This document shows, in pieces, positions 43,070 through 53,000 of a stretch of DNA of 64,000 bases; positions within the stretch are counted from its first letter, which is position 1; each line of letters begins with the position of its first letter. Origin of the DNA: Bacteroidota bacterium (GTDB lineage Bacteria > Bacteroidota > Bacteroidia > Chitinophagales > Chitinophagaceae); the NCBI GenBank assembly GCA_947460595.1, contig CANHGS010000013.1, positions 1 through 64,000 of the forward strand, read 5' to 3'. Made by a program: the position numbers and the translations under genes. The notes under the pieces are model-generated. The model was not told where the DNA came from. It made no database searches and saw nothing but the letters and a program-made list of their open reading frames with translations.

Positions 43070-44110
43070 TCAGATAAATAGTTTCAGAATATAGAAGATG
43101 GTAGCAGCTAATAATGCTGAAATAGGAATGGTTACAATCCAAGCCCAAAGTAGGTTAATGGTAACGCCCCAACGAACGGCACTCAAACGCTTGGTAGCAC
43201 CAACCCCAATAATAGAACCTGTAATGGTATGGGTAGTTGAAACGGGTATTTTAAAGTGTTCAGTTAAGAATAAAGTAATGGCACCAGCAGTTTCTGCAGC
43301 AACCCCTTCTAAGGGTGTTACTTTGGTAATCTTGGTACCCATGGTTTTAACAATCTTCCAACCTCCACTCATGGTACCCAAACCAATACACAAAAAGCTA
43401 GTAAAAGGCACCCAACCATAAGCATTAACAAATTGGTTAAAGTCCATTTTAACCCCCAATTTGCTTTGATAGTAAATCATGGCTGCTCCAATAATCCCCA
43501 TGACTTTTTGGGCGTCATTGCCGCCATGTCCAATACTAAAAGCAGCAGAAGAAACCAATTGCAATCTTTTAAACCAATTCTCAGCTTTATAAGGATTGGA
43601 TCGCTTACAGAGGTGAACAATTAATATGGTAATAAAGAAGGCAATAAACATTCCAATCAAGGGCGCTAAGAAAATAAATAAGAAGGTTGGAATCACTTTA
43701 GCATAGTTAATTACGTCTACACCACCATCACTAAAACCACCAGCGTTTGCCAGTGCAGCGCCTATAAATCCACCCATTAATGTGTGGGATGAACTAGAAG
43801 GAATACCAAACCACCAGGTAACCAAGTTCCAAATAATGGCAGCGGCAATCCCAGCCAATAGTACTTCTAAGGTGATAAATTCTGCATGCACCCATTTGGC
43901 AACGGTATTTCCAATTCCAAATTCCTTGAATACATATTTAGAAATAAAGAAGGCTGCAAAGTTGAACATGGCTGCCCAAAGTACCGCTTGGAATGGAGTT
44001 AATACCTTGGTAGAAACAATGGTTGCAATACTATTAGCTGCATCATGAAATCCATTGATATAATCAAAGATGAAAGCTAGAACAATGATGACAACAAGCA
44101 TCGTGAACAT
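43070..44110 (-). CDS. PiT-family inorganic phosphate transporter
   Basis: The protein has 346 residues with about ten membrane segments. The two inverted PiT signatures are present: FDYINGFHDAANSIATIVSTK near the N-terminus and GHGGNDAQKVMGII in the middle, and the C-terminal half has TTHTITGSIIGVGATKRLSAVRWG. These carriers import phosphate with H+ or Na+. It follows a DUF47 (PhoU-like) gene by 41 bases and the two form a unit known to work together. M4 (44101) is an alternative start. Confidence 0.93.
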   Translation of the reverse strand: MFTMLVVIIVLAFIFDYINGFHDAANSIATIVSTKVLTPFQAVLWAAMFNFAAFFISKYVFKEFGIGNTVAKWVHAEFITLEVLLAGIAAAIIWNLVTWWFGIPSSSSHTLMGGFIGAALANAGGFSDGGVDVINYAKVIPTFLFIFLAPLIGMFIAFFITILIVHLCKRSNPYKAENWFKRLQLVSSAAFSIGHGGNDAQKVMGIIGAAMIYYQSKLGVKMDFNQFVNAYGWVPFTSFLCIGLGTMSGGWKIVKTMGTKITKVTPLEGVAAETAGAITLFLTEHFKIPVSTTHTITGSIIGVGATKRLSAVRWGVTINLLWAWIVTIPISALLAATIFYILKLFI

Positions 44111-44151
44111 AAGCAGGTGTTTTGGTAGTCAGGCAATTCCGGAGGTCCGGA

Positions 44152-44799
44152 TTATGCATATTTGATAATGATAGATTCTATCACGTTGGCTGCATCTTCA
44201 CATTTATCCGTTGCAATTTCCATTACTTGGTAGATCTCTCTTTTTTTGATCACTTCTTTGAAGTCATTTTCTTGTTGGAACAAGATTTCAATACTCATAT
44301 CAAACACATCGTCTGCTTGATTTTCAATGCTGTTCACCTTTACCATAGCCTCAGTCATGGCACGCAGGTTTTTCATATCGCGCAAGCCAAATACCGCTTT
44401 CTTTATTTCAATGGTTCCTTGTAAAATCAAGTCGGCCATTTTCTGAATACCAGTATCGTTGGGGTTTACATTATAGAAGTTAATCTTCTTAGAGCAAGCA
44501 TAAATATAGTCCGCTATATCATCCAAGGCAGTAGCCAAGTAGTGAATGTCTTCCCGGTCAAAAGGGGTAATAAAGTTTCTACCCAATTCGGTAAAAATAC
44601 GATGGGTATTGTCATCGTTTTTGTGCTCTAAGTCTTCAATTTGAGCTAGATAGGCTACCCGTTTGTTGGCATCTGGTTCACTTACCAATTCTTTGAGTTT
44701 GATACCCATTTCGTGTACTTTTTCTGCCACGTCTTCAAACAACTCATAAAACACTTTGTTTTTTGGCATGAAGAACTTTCCGATAGAGTTGATACCCAT
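44152..44799 (-). CDS. DUF47/PhoU-like phosphate transport accessory protein
   Basis: The protein has 215 residues, all-helical, with the DUF47 pattern FYELFEDVAEKVHEMGIKL and ALDDIADYIYACSKKINF, rich in charged helices as in PhoU. It lies just before the PiT transporter in the same operon and probably regulates its activity or assembly. A -7 box lies 16 bases before the ATG. The two-component genes upstream on the same strand are consistent with phosphate control. Confidence 0.9.
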   Translation of the reverse strand: MGINSIGKFFMPKNKVFYELFEDVAEKVHEMGIKLKELVSEPDANKRVAYLAQIEDLEHKNDDNTHRIFTELGRNFITPFDREDIHYLATALDDIADYIYACSKKINFYNVNPNDTGIQKMADLILQGTIEIKKAVFGLRDMKNLRAMTEAMVKVNSIENQADDVFDMSIEILFQQENDFKEVIKKREIYQVMEIATDKCEDAANVIESIIIKYA

Positions 44800-44815
44800 A
44801 ATATTTGAATTTGTG

Positions 44816-44823
44816 CAAAACTA
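44816..44823 (-). promoter_or_regulatory. -7 box for the DUF47-PiT operon
   Basis: The minus strand has TAGTTTTG, an exact TAnnTTTG match, 16 bases before the DUF47 ATG. A TTG at -33 is not seen, so a weak or activated promoter is possible. Confidence 0.5.
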
Positions 44824-44916
44824 CTGTTAAGCGTATTGCGGTACTAGGTTACGGTTTAATTAACATTTTGATAATATAAGAATAAATACATATATTATTC
44901 TCCTTATATACTTAGA

Positions 44917-45963
44917 TTAATCTTTCTTAGTCTCCAGCGTGAACCCAATGGTGGTTCCAACATCCAACTTACTCCTCACGTGCATGGTTTCTCCATGGGC
45001 TTCAATAATATGTTTGCATATTGCCAGTCCCAAGCCGGTGCCACCAACATCCCTACTTCTTCCCCTATCCGTTCTGTAAAATCGTTCAAAAATCCTAGAC
45101 AAGTGTTCTTCTCCAATACCAATCCCATCATCACTAAACTCAATAAGTACATATTTTCCATCTGTTTTATAGATACTGGCTACAATGGTTCCTTCAGGTT
45201 TGCCATATTTGGTGGCATTTTCCAATAAATTATTGATTACCTGACGAATTTTTTCTTTGTCTGCAAACACTATTACTGGAGATTCACACCCTTTTTTGAT
45301 ACTGGTCTTAATGTTTTTAGCAGCAGTTTTAATGGATAGGGTATCGTAGATTTCCTTAATCAAATCCTGAATCACAAATTGAACCCTTATGAGTGGTTGT
45401 TCCCCGCTTTCTAAACGGGTAATTTCATCAAGATCCTCTGCCAGGTTAACCATCCGATCTACATTTTTGGCGGCATTTTCTAAAAATCGCTTGCTTAATT
45501 CAGGGTTTTCCATAGCGCCGCCCAATAGACTATCAACATATCCTTGAATGGCAAATATGGGAGTTTTAAACTCGTGTGATAAGTTTTGTAAGAACTCTTT
45601 GCGGTAAGCTTCATTGGTTTTTAATAATTCAATTTCTGCACTGCGTTGTTCTGCCCATTTTTCTACGTCTTCCCTTACTTCATCAATGCTTTTTTGGGGA
45701 AGTATATATTTATAGTAGGTCTCTTCTCTTTTGGTTGCCTTGGTTTGGTAGATGAATTTGTAAATAAGCTTAATCTTTCTGTAGATAAACCATTCCAGCA
45801 CAAATTGGAATAGTAGATAGGTAGCCAAGAAGCAAATGACTAATGCCCCCCAAAAGACCATCCAGTTATTGGTAAAAAACCAATAACCCAGCGATACTGG
45901 CAATGTTAATGCTAGTGCCATTAAGGCGGATAATTGCTTTGGACTAAGGTTTTTTGGGTTCAA
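44917..45963 (-). CDS. Membrane sensor histidine kinase, PhoR-like
   Basis: The protein has 348 residues. Two membrane helices lie near the N-terminus (about residues 12-31 and 35-58) with a very short periplasmic loop, so it probably senses within the membrane or through a partner. The kinase core has the H-box LSHEFKTPIFAIQGYVDSLL, the N-box NNLLENATKYG, G1 DDGIGIGEEHLSRIFERFYRTDRGRSRDVGGTGLGLAICKHI and the rest of the ATP lid. The start is TTG at 45963, since no ATG occurs before the helices except one at 45921 that would cut into the first helix. It is in the same frame as the response regulator gene. Confidence 0.88.
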   Translation of the reverse strand: MNPKNLSPKQLSALMALALTLPVSLGYWFFTNNWMVFWGALVICFLATYLLFQFVLEWFIYRKIKLIYKFIYQTKATKREETYYKYILPQKSIDEVREDVEKWAEQRSAEIELLKTNEAYRKEFLQNLSHEFKTPIFAIQGYVDSLLGGAMENPELSKRFLENAAKNVDRMVNLAEDLDEITRLESGEQPLIRVQFVIQDLIKEIYDTLSIKTAAKNIKTSIKKGCESPVIVFADKEKIRQVINNLLENATKYGKPEGTIVASIYKTDGKYVLIEFSDDGIGIGEEHLSRIFERFYRTDRGRSRDVGGTGLGLAICKHIIEAHGETMHVRSKLDVGTTIGFTLETKKD

Positions 45964-46014
45964 TGCTTGAAATTCAACTGGAAAGTTAATGGATTCTAAA
46001 GAGTTCCTATTTAA

Positions 46015-46683
46015 CTAGACGTCAAACTTATACCCAACTCCTTTTACCGTTGTTATACAGTCTACCCCCATTTTTTGGCGAATTTTACGGATATGTACGT
46101 CAATGGTTCGGTCACCCACAATCACATCATTACCCCAAACCTGAGACAATATTTCATTTCTTAAGAAAACCCTTCCAGGTTTGGCTGCCAATAAAAACAG
46201 GAGTTCAAATTCTTTTTTAGCTAGCACTACATCGGCACCATCTATGGTTACCATGAATTTGACGGGATCAATGGTAATATTTCCTAGAACTAAGGAACTG
46301 TTTTCAGTTAGTTTTGTTTGCAATCTTCTAAATAAAGCATTCACCCTGCTTGTTAATACTTTTGGACTGATGGGCTTATTTACATAGTCATCTGCGCCAA
46401 ATTCTAATCCTTTAATTTGGGATGCTTCATCGCTAAGTGCCGTCAAGAAAATGATCAAGGTTTTTTCAAACATGGGTTGGGTACGCAAGATTTGACATAC
46501 TTCCATGCCAGTTTTCCTAGGCATCATTACGTCTAGGATAATCAAATCGGGATTGATTTGCTTAGCCAGTTCAATGGCTTCATTCCCATCTTTAGCAGTA
46601 TGGATTTGGTAGCCCTCTTTTCCCAAATTATAACTGATGATTTCTAGAATATCTGGTTCGTCATCAGCAATCAAAATACGCAT
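46015..46683 (-). CDS. OmpR/PhoB-family response regulator
   Basis: The protein has 222 residues from the ATG at 46683 (an ATG at 46698 is an alternative). The receiver domain has the acidic pair DDEPD near the N-terminus, phospho-acceptor Asp in LIILDVMMPRKTG, a conserved TAL, and a K near residue 105 (YVNKPIS). The winged-helix domain ends with GNDVIVGDRTIDVHIRKIRQKMG and TVKGVGYKFDV. It precedes the kinase by 51 bases. Placement upstream of DUF47-PiT suggests phosphate-responsive control, by inference. Confidence 0.92.
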   Translation of the reverse strand: MRILIADDEPDILEIISYNLGKEGYQIHTAKDGNEAIELAKQINPDLIILDVMMPRKTGMEVCQILRTQPMFEKTLIIFLTALSDEASQIKGLEFGADDYVNKPISPKVLTSRVNALFRRLQTKLTENSSLVLGNITIDPVKFMVTIDGADVVLAKKEFELLFLLAAKPGRVFLRNEILSQVWGNDVIVGDRTIDVHIRKIRQKMGVDCITTVKGVGYKFDV

Positions 46684-46716
46684 TGGTCTACCTTCCATGT
46701 TAACACTATGTTTACA

Positions 46717-46724
46717 CAAATTTA
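46717..46724 (-). promoter_or_regulatory. Candidate -7 box of the two-component operon
   Basis: The minus strand has TAAATTTG, an exact TAnnTTTG match. It lies 33 bases before the ATG at 46683, or 18 bases before the alternative ATG at 46698, which would favour the longer protein. A TTG occurs 14 bases further upstream. Confidence 0.45.
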
Positions 46725-46790
46725 ATTTTAATGATTGGCAATCTGTGCATTTAGGGTTATTATGTTATTGTTAACTGTAAAATACTCCTT

Positions 46791-46823
46791 TTGACCTTTT
46801 TGCCGGGTTTGGTAGTATTTTTG
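46791..46823 (+). promoter_or_regulatory. Promoter of the caspase-like gene
   Basis: TTG at 46791-46793 (within TTTTG), 22 bases, then TATTTTTG at 46816-46823. Both elements and the spacing fit the Bacteroidota consensus. The ATG begins only 8 bases after the -7 box. Confidence 0.65.
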
Positions 46824-46831
46824 AAAGGAGA

Positions 46832-49000
46832 ATGAAACCCATTAAGGCAATTTTACTATTATTGCTTATACCCATCCTAGTTCCAGCGCAGGATGAATTG
46901 GCCATGCCCTTGATTCCAGCTATGCGCCAATTGCACCATGAATACATCATTGGCTCCATTCAAAAAATGAGTCAATTGACGGCTGTTAGAGACAGCGGTT
47001 ACCAGAAAACCATGGTTTGGGTAGATCAAACCATTACGGGTTTAAGGGTTCGAATAGAAAGGAACCAACAATTAGACAATAATGCCAAGTATCGTTGGTT
47101 GAGAAGTGTGAATGAATTACTCACAGGGTTCTTGCAAGGGCAACAATCTGGTCAAATTAGTCTAAAAGAATTGGAGCCCTTGGTCAAAGCCTATCAGCAG
47201 GCCATGAAATTGGATTTGGCAGATCAGTCCATCTACCCTGTTTTTGAAAACAATGATTTAGTCATTGGGAATCTACTCATTGATAATTTCTGTTTAAAAA
47301 CCAATCAAGGAATTCCTGCTGCAAAAGACTTGCTTGTTTGGAAATATTGTCAAATCAATCCCAGTCAGATTTTGAATCTCTTAAGTAAACGACCAGAAAA
47401 TATTTTTGCAGATACACTCATCATACAAGCGGCTTTTCATGACCCTGAAAAATTCTACAATTTTGCAGCTGCACCCAATGCACTAGGTAGAAAAATCCAG
47501 TCAGTTAATCATAGCTTGGTAAAAATCATTGGTCAATTGTCACTAACCAAAACGGGTAGAATGTACTTCCCTTTTTTGGATCAATTGTACCATGGAAAAT
47601 ATAGCTTAGAAGATATTACACCACTTTTGGTAGAGGATTCTGCAGCTAGGTATTATAAGCTCTTAGTAGATACCCGAATTGACTACGCTGGCAGAATGCA
47701 AAAAGGGGATACGCCAATGTTGGAAAAATTGCTCACCGCTAAATTGAAATCTAAAGCCATAGAGCTGTATATCAATGAAATCAATGCTTTGCACGATCTG
47801 CGCGATTCAAAAGTCAGGTTCAAATCATTGGACAAGTTAACTGCTACAGAACTCTATTATGTAGCTGTGATGGGTGAGGCTGAGATGTATACTTCTAGTT
47901 TTGTGAGTGGTGTCTATCCCAGAATATTTCAAAAAATGTTGGAGCCCAATGCAGATAGTTTACTCTCCATGGTGAACAATGATTTTTTTAAAAAATTTAT
48001 AAGGGTTTCAGCTACTTATAATACGTTAGATGATTTTCTGCGTAGAATGGATGCTGCGTCTGCCAAAAAGAGAATGGAAAGTTTTGTAGACGGCTTAGAA
48101 AAAAACGCAAGTTTAGAAGACGCAGTAGATGTGGCCGATTCTTATTCCAGTATTTATCAAGCGCCATTAAGACAACTGATTGTAGAGCGGGTACAAATGA
48201 ACAGATTGAAAAATATTCAAACCCATCATAAAAAAGGGGAGCGAATCTACCGAATGCTGGATTTGTTGTTTCAGTCATTAGATAGTAGTTGTCATGTAGA
48301 CTTGTCAAAAGAGTTGGGTATAGATCCTGTGTATGAAATGAGTAGTCAGCGTTTACAAGACAGTGCAGGTAGAATTGTGGTGCAACAGTTTTTCTATGGA
48401 GACAAAGACGGGATGAATGTTTTTTTGGCTTTTTTGGCTGGGTTTAACAATGGTAAATGGCGGGTGATTCAAAAACCAGAATGGGTAGAAATTGTAGCAA
48501 AGACAGGTGTACCCATTACCATTTATGCCAACAAACCCTTGAATAAAAAATTAGACCTAGACGCCAAAGCACAAGCCAATCTTAGCATCTATTTAGCGGA
48601 TAAAGGATTAGAACCATCCATTGTCATTCATCGTGGTCATAGTTACCACTTGCGTTCTACCATTGAACAATTGGCCCCATCTGCCAAATTGGTCATATTA
48701 GGTGGATGCGGTGGTTATCAAAACCTACATGATGTGTTAGAAATTTGCCCAACTGCCCAGATTATTTCTACCAAACAAGTAGGAACTGGTGTGATTAATA
48801 AGGGCCTCATCAATGAGATCAGTGAAACACTAAGGGCAGGACAAAACCTTAACTGGCCCAGTCTTTGGAACAATATGGCCAAACAATTGGGTCTTAAATA
48901 TAAGGAGACCTTTGATGACTATATGCCCCCACATAAAAATTTGGGAGCCATTTTCATCACTGCATTTAACCAACCAGAAAGGGGTGTACAAAAACCTTAA
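46832..49000 (+). CDS. Large secreted protein with a caspase-like His/Cys signature
   Basis: The protein has 722 residues with a signal peptide (KPIKAILLLLLIPILVPAQ). The first ~500 residues are helical and Leu-rich with no known domain. The C-terminal part (about 520-722) reads ITIYANKPLNKKLDLDAKAQ, then strand SIVIHRGHSYHL (H600, H603) and strand AKLVILGGCGGYQ (C626). A His followed by G within a hydrophobic strand, and a Cys after a second hydrophobic strand ending in Gly, is the active-site layout of clan CD cysteine peptidases (caspase, CHAT, gingipain). This is inferred from two motifs and is not a confirmed assignment. Its stop overlaps the stop of the next gene (TTAA). Confidence 0.7.
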   Translation: MKPIKAILLLLLIPILVPAQDELAMPLIPAMRQLHHEYIIGSIQKMSQLTAVRDSGYQKTMVWVDQTITGLRVRIERNQQLDNNAKYRWLRSVNELLTGFLQGQQSGQISLKELEPLVKAYQQAMKLDLADQSIYPVFENNDLVIGNLLIDNFCLKTNQGIPAAKDLLVWKYCQINPSQILNLLSKRPENIFADTLIIQAAFHDPEKFYNFAAAPNALGRKIQSVNHSLVKIIGQLSLTKTGRMYFPFLDQLYHGKYSLEDITPLLVEDSAARYYKLLVDTRIDYAGRMQKGDTPMLEKLLTAKLKSKAIELYINEINALHDLRDSKVRFKSLDKLTATELYYVAVMGEAEMYTSSFVSGVYPRIFQKMLEPNADSLLSMVNNDFFKKFIRVSATYNTLDDFLRRMDAASAKKRMESFVDGLEKNASLEDAVDVADSYSSIYQAPLRQLIVERVQMNRLKNIQTHHKKGERIYRMLDLLFQSLDSSCHVDLSKELGIDPVYEMSSQRLQDSAGRIVVQQFFYGDKDGMNVFLAFLAGFNNGKWRVIQKPEWVEIVAKTGVPITIYANKPLNKKLDLDAKAQANLSIYLADKGLEPSIVIHRGHSYHLRSTIEQLAPSAKLVILGGCGGYQNLHDVLEICPTAQIISTKQVGTGVINKGLINEISETLRAGQNLNWPSLWNNMAKQLGLKYKETFDDYMPPHKNLGAIFITAFNQPERGVQKP

Positions 49001-49263
49001 TCGTCTTCCCAGTCTTCGTCAGCTTCGTCTTCATCAAACATCAGTTCATAAGCCAAAGCTTCTTCATCTGATAATTCTTCTAAGATTTCTGCAATGGGAT
49101 CGGTTTTCTTGCGCCAGTAGGTAATTTCTTCTCCTGCATCGTGCAGAATAGAAAAAATGGCCAAACTGGTTTCCATCATGGGTTGCACCAAGATTAATTC
49201 TTCGCCTTGGTTCTCTGTAATCAAATAATATCGGCCAACGGCCAAATCTGCGTAGGTAGACAT
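48997..49263 (-). CDS. Small acidic hypothetical protein
   Basis: The protein has 88 residues and is soluble. It begins with a predicted beta region (YADLAVGRYYLITENQGEELILVQPMMET), has a W-R-K-K turn and ends in a strongly acidic tail (FDEDEADEDWEDD). No family is recognised. Its stop shares the TTAA with the opposing large protein's stop, so the two genes overlap by four bases at their ends. The acidic tail is coded by GAA/GAT-rich sequence and the frame is open from a normal ATG. Confidence 0.6.
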   Translation of the reverse strand: MSTYADLAVGRYYLITENQGEELILVQPMMETSLAIFSILHDAGEEITYWRKKTDPIAEILEELSDEEALAYELMFDEDEADEDWEDD

Positions 49264-49330
49264 AGTAGTATTTTTTTAAAGTTCGGCTTATTTGCTAGTA
49301 ATTATTCTATTTCTGGTTGGAATCTAAAAA

Positions 49331-49969
49331 TTATATTAAAAATGGATTGAATTCCTTTTCATGGCCTATTCGGGTTGGGCGGCCGTGCCCGGGATGCACA
49401 ATAACAGGATCTGGCAGGGTAAATAGTTCTTCCCGAATACTATGCAACAAGGTTTGATGGCTACCCATGGGCAGGTCTGTTCTGCCAATACTTTGGTAAA
49501 AAAGCACATCGCCCCCAATAATAAAGCCTTGTTTTTCGCAATAAAAACAAATACTTCCTGGAGAATGCCCCGGCGTAAACAAAATGCTCAATTCATCCTC
49601 GTCTAAAAACACCTTGTCCCCGGGATGTAAAAAATGAAGAGGTCCGCTATAATTAATAAAGGGCATGCCCCATTTTTCACCAGAAAGGGGGGCAAACGCC
49701 AATATTTGCTCTTCGTTTGGATGAATATAGAGCTCTAGACCATAGGTTTTATGCACCCAATCATTCCCAAAAACATGGTCTAGATGGCAATGGGTATTGA
49801 GCAACTGAACCGGTGTTAGGCCCGTATCTTTTAAAAAGTTTTTTAACGTTTCTTGCTCGGCGCTAGCATAACATCCAGGATCTATTATTAGGGCTTTACC
49901 CGCATCATTATATAGGACATAGGTGTTTTCTTGAATAGGACTGAATGTAAAAACTTTAACATGGAGCAT
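49331..49969 (-). CDS. MBL-fold hydrolase, glyoxalase II-like
   Basis: The protein has 212 residues. The metal motif THCHLDHVFGND (HxHxDH) is followed by FTPGHSPGSICFY (third His), GGDVLFYQSIGRTD (Asp) and VIVHPGHGRPTRIGHE (last His), the complete ligand set of the hydroxyacylglutathione hydrolase branch. Members of this small type cleave thioesters such as S-lactoylglutathione or related bacillithiol adducts. The true thiol substrate in this phylum is unknown. Confidence 0.88.
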   Translation of the reverse strand: MLHVKVFTFSPIQENTYVLYNDAGKALIIDPGCYASAEQETLKNFLKDTGLTPVQLLNTHCHLDHVFGNDWVHKTYGLELYIHPNEEQILAFAPLSGEKWGMPFINYSGPLHFLHPGDKVFLDEDELSILFTPGHSPGSICFYCEKQGFIIGGDVLFYQSIGRTDLPMGSHQTLLHSIREELFTLPDPVIVHPGHGRPTRIGHEKEFNPFLI

Positions 49970-50031
49970 AAGGGTAATTTTAGACCGCTTTTAATGGTAA
50001 ATGACTAATTTTAAAATACTAAAGTTCGGAT

Positions 50032-53000
50032 ATGCAACGCAATAGCATGAATAAATGGGTCTTTTTCCTATGCTTTCTTTTTCCCCTCCTTTCTGAGGCA
50101 CAGGTGAATACTGTGATGTTTGGAAAAAACAGGGTACAACACAAGAAATTTGTGTGGAAGTTCTATCAGTCTCCCAATTTCAATACCTATACTACCCAAA
50201 ATGGGGTAGAGTTGGGCAAATTTGTAGCCCAGGTGGCAGAGGAAGAATTACTTTCTCTGGAAAATTTTACAGAATACAGCTTACAACGCAGGGCCAATAT
50301 TTTGGTATATAACAATTATAACGATTATAAGAGTAGTAACGTGGGTTTGGGTATGGACTGGCAGAATTCTGGCGGATCTACCAAATTGGTGAACAATAAA
50401 ATCATTGTTTATTTTGATGGCAATCACAATCACCTCAAAAGAAGCGTGCGTGAGGGTATTGCTAAAGTATTGACGGATAACTTGCTTTTTGGAGACGATA
50501 TTGGTGAATTTGCCAGCAACCAAGCTTTGCTAGACTTACCCAAATGGTTGGTAGATGGATATGTGGCTTATGCCGCAGAACCCTGGAGCACTGAATTGGA
50601 TGATGAACTCAAAAGTGCTTTGCTTAGTGGTAGATACAATTCTTTCTATCAGTTTGCCTTTGAAAAACCCTTGTTAGCAGGCCATGCTTTTTGGTATTAT
50701 TTTGGCAACAAGTATCGCAAGGAGAACATTACTTATATGCTCTACCTGGCTAGGATTTATAAAAACCTAAACAGTGCAGCACTTAGAATTTGTAAAATCA
50801 AATTCAAAGATGTGCTGTCTGAATTTATGCAGTCCGAGCAAGATAGATACGCCAAAGACATTCGCGCCAGAAGAAACGCTGTTAAGGGATCCTTGAGTAT
50901 TTCTGAAGACATTAGTAAGAATGATTATTTCCGTTTTCAAGCCAACCCCACACCCAGGAGTAATAACTATGCTGTTGTAGAATTTAAGAAAGGTATTTAT
51001 AGTGTTAAGTATTTTGAAAATTTCTACCAACAAAAAACCTTGTTGCAATTGGGTGTACGCACCAATCAGGGCGATATCAACCCCAATTACCCCATACTTG
51101 CTTGGGATGTAAAAGGCACCCGTTTATTGGTCATGTATTGGGAAGATGGTAAGACCAAGATGTTTGTCTACGACGTGATTGCCAAGTATAAACGCTATAA
51201 ACAAACCATTGAAGGATTTGACCAGGTTTTGGATGCAAGCTTTATGCTCAATGCCAATCAATTGGTGATGAGTGCCGTGAAAAATGGGCATTCAGATATC
51301 TTTACCTACAATATTGAAGAGAATAAATTGACCCAGGTTACCAATGATATTTATGATGACTTGGATCCCAGTTTTGTAGCTTTCCCTAATAGGGTAGGGA
51401 TTGTTTTTTCTTCCAATAGGCCAAGCGGTTCTGCGCCAAGTGGCGATTCGGTTTTGCCTAGCCGTTATAGGTTCAATATTTTCTTGACCGATATGTCTGC
51501 TGGTGGTCCGGGTAAACAAGTAGCACAAATGACCAATCAAAAATTTGGGAATGCGCGCTACCCCATGCAGTACAATACCAACCATTTTACTTTTGTTTCT
51601 GATCAAAACGGGATTGCCAATAGATGGGCCGGTTTTTTTGGAACTTCTAGAAATGGATTAGACACCCTCTACTATATTGGAGATGAAGTATTGCACAATC
51701 CTAGCAACAAAGAGTTTGACTCTACCTTGGTAGCATGGCGTAAGAATGAACCCGATAGTGTGAGTTATTTTCAAGTGTTCAAAGACAGTACATATACTTT
51801 TCCGATAACCAACTATCAGAGCTCTTTAAAAGAAACTAGGATTGCTGGGAACAATGGTCAGGTAAGTGAAGTGCGTCAAGAAGGTGATTATAAATTCTTA
51901 TATAAATTAAAAGTTGACTCTATTGCACTGGCAAGAAGAAATACCAATGCTAGACCCACCGAGTACATGAAGAAAACCATGGATGAACTCCGGGCAGCGG
52001 AGGGTAAAGCCATATTGTACAACAATAAACCCGTACTTAAAGACAGTGCTAGAAAAGCGGGGAATGTATTCCAAAATGAATTTGCAGACGAAGAACCAGA
52101 TACTTCTGCAGCTATTCGCTCACTCATGGAAAATAACGCCAGGGCTTCTATTTTAAGCAAGGCCAAGCTTTTTGATTACCGAATGAAATTCAGTAGTGAT
52201 TATATCTTGGCTGGATTTACCAATAATGTGTTGATCAACCGTTACCAACCTTATGCAGGTGGTTCCGGACCTATTCAGCTCAACAATGGGAATGACTTGA
52301 ATTTCACTTTCCGTGTAGGAACCTCTGACCTAATGGAAGACATTAAGTTTGTGGGTGGATTGCGTTTTGGTACTAATCTTAAAGACAAAGACGTATTCTT
52401 TAGTTTCCAAAACTATCGCCGTAGGCTGGATTGGGGTCTAACTTACTATAGAAGTAATGTGACCAATTTCTTTAATACTAGTTACAATAATGAATTATTC
52501 ACCAACCTTTATCAAGCCAATCTATCTTATCCATTTAATGAGGTAAAAAGCTTGCGCGCTACTGTTGCCTATAGACATGACAGAGGGGTATTGCGTAGTT
52601 ATGACAACAATGCTGGTTTGCCTGATCCAGCGGCTTTAAAATATGCTGATACGGTGTCTAAATTTGTATTGACTCGTTTTGAATACGTGCACGATAATAC
52701 CATTAACCCAACTCAGAATATTTGGAATGGGTTGCGGTTCAAAATTTATATGGATGTAAATCTACCCATGCACAAAACCTCTTATGGCAACAACAAAATG
52801 ACTTTCAATTTTGGATTTGACGCGCGCAAATACGTGAAAATCTATCGCAACTTTATTTGGGCCGGTAGGGCTGCCGCCGATTTCAGTTGGGGTAACCAAA
52901 AATTGATTTATTATTTAGGTGGGGTAGATGGATGGATGGGGCCTAAGTTCAACAACAATCCACCAGCACCAGATCAGGGCTATGCCTTTCAATCTTTGGC

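Noticed and set aside
44880..44915. AT-rich hairpin after the kinase gene
   Set aside because: The GAATAA/TTATTC pairing is weak and in AT-rich sequence, so a terminator cannot be supported.
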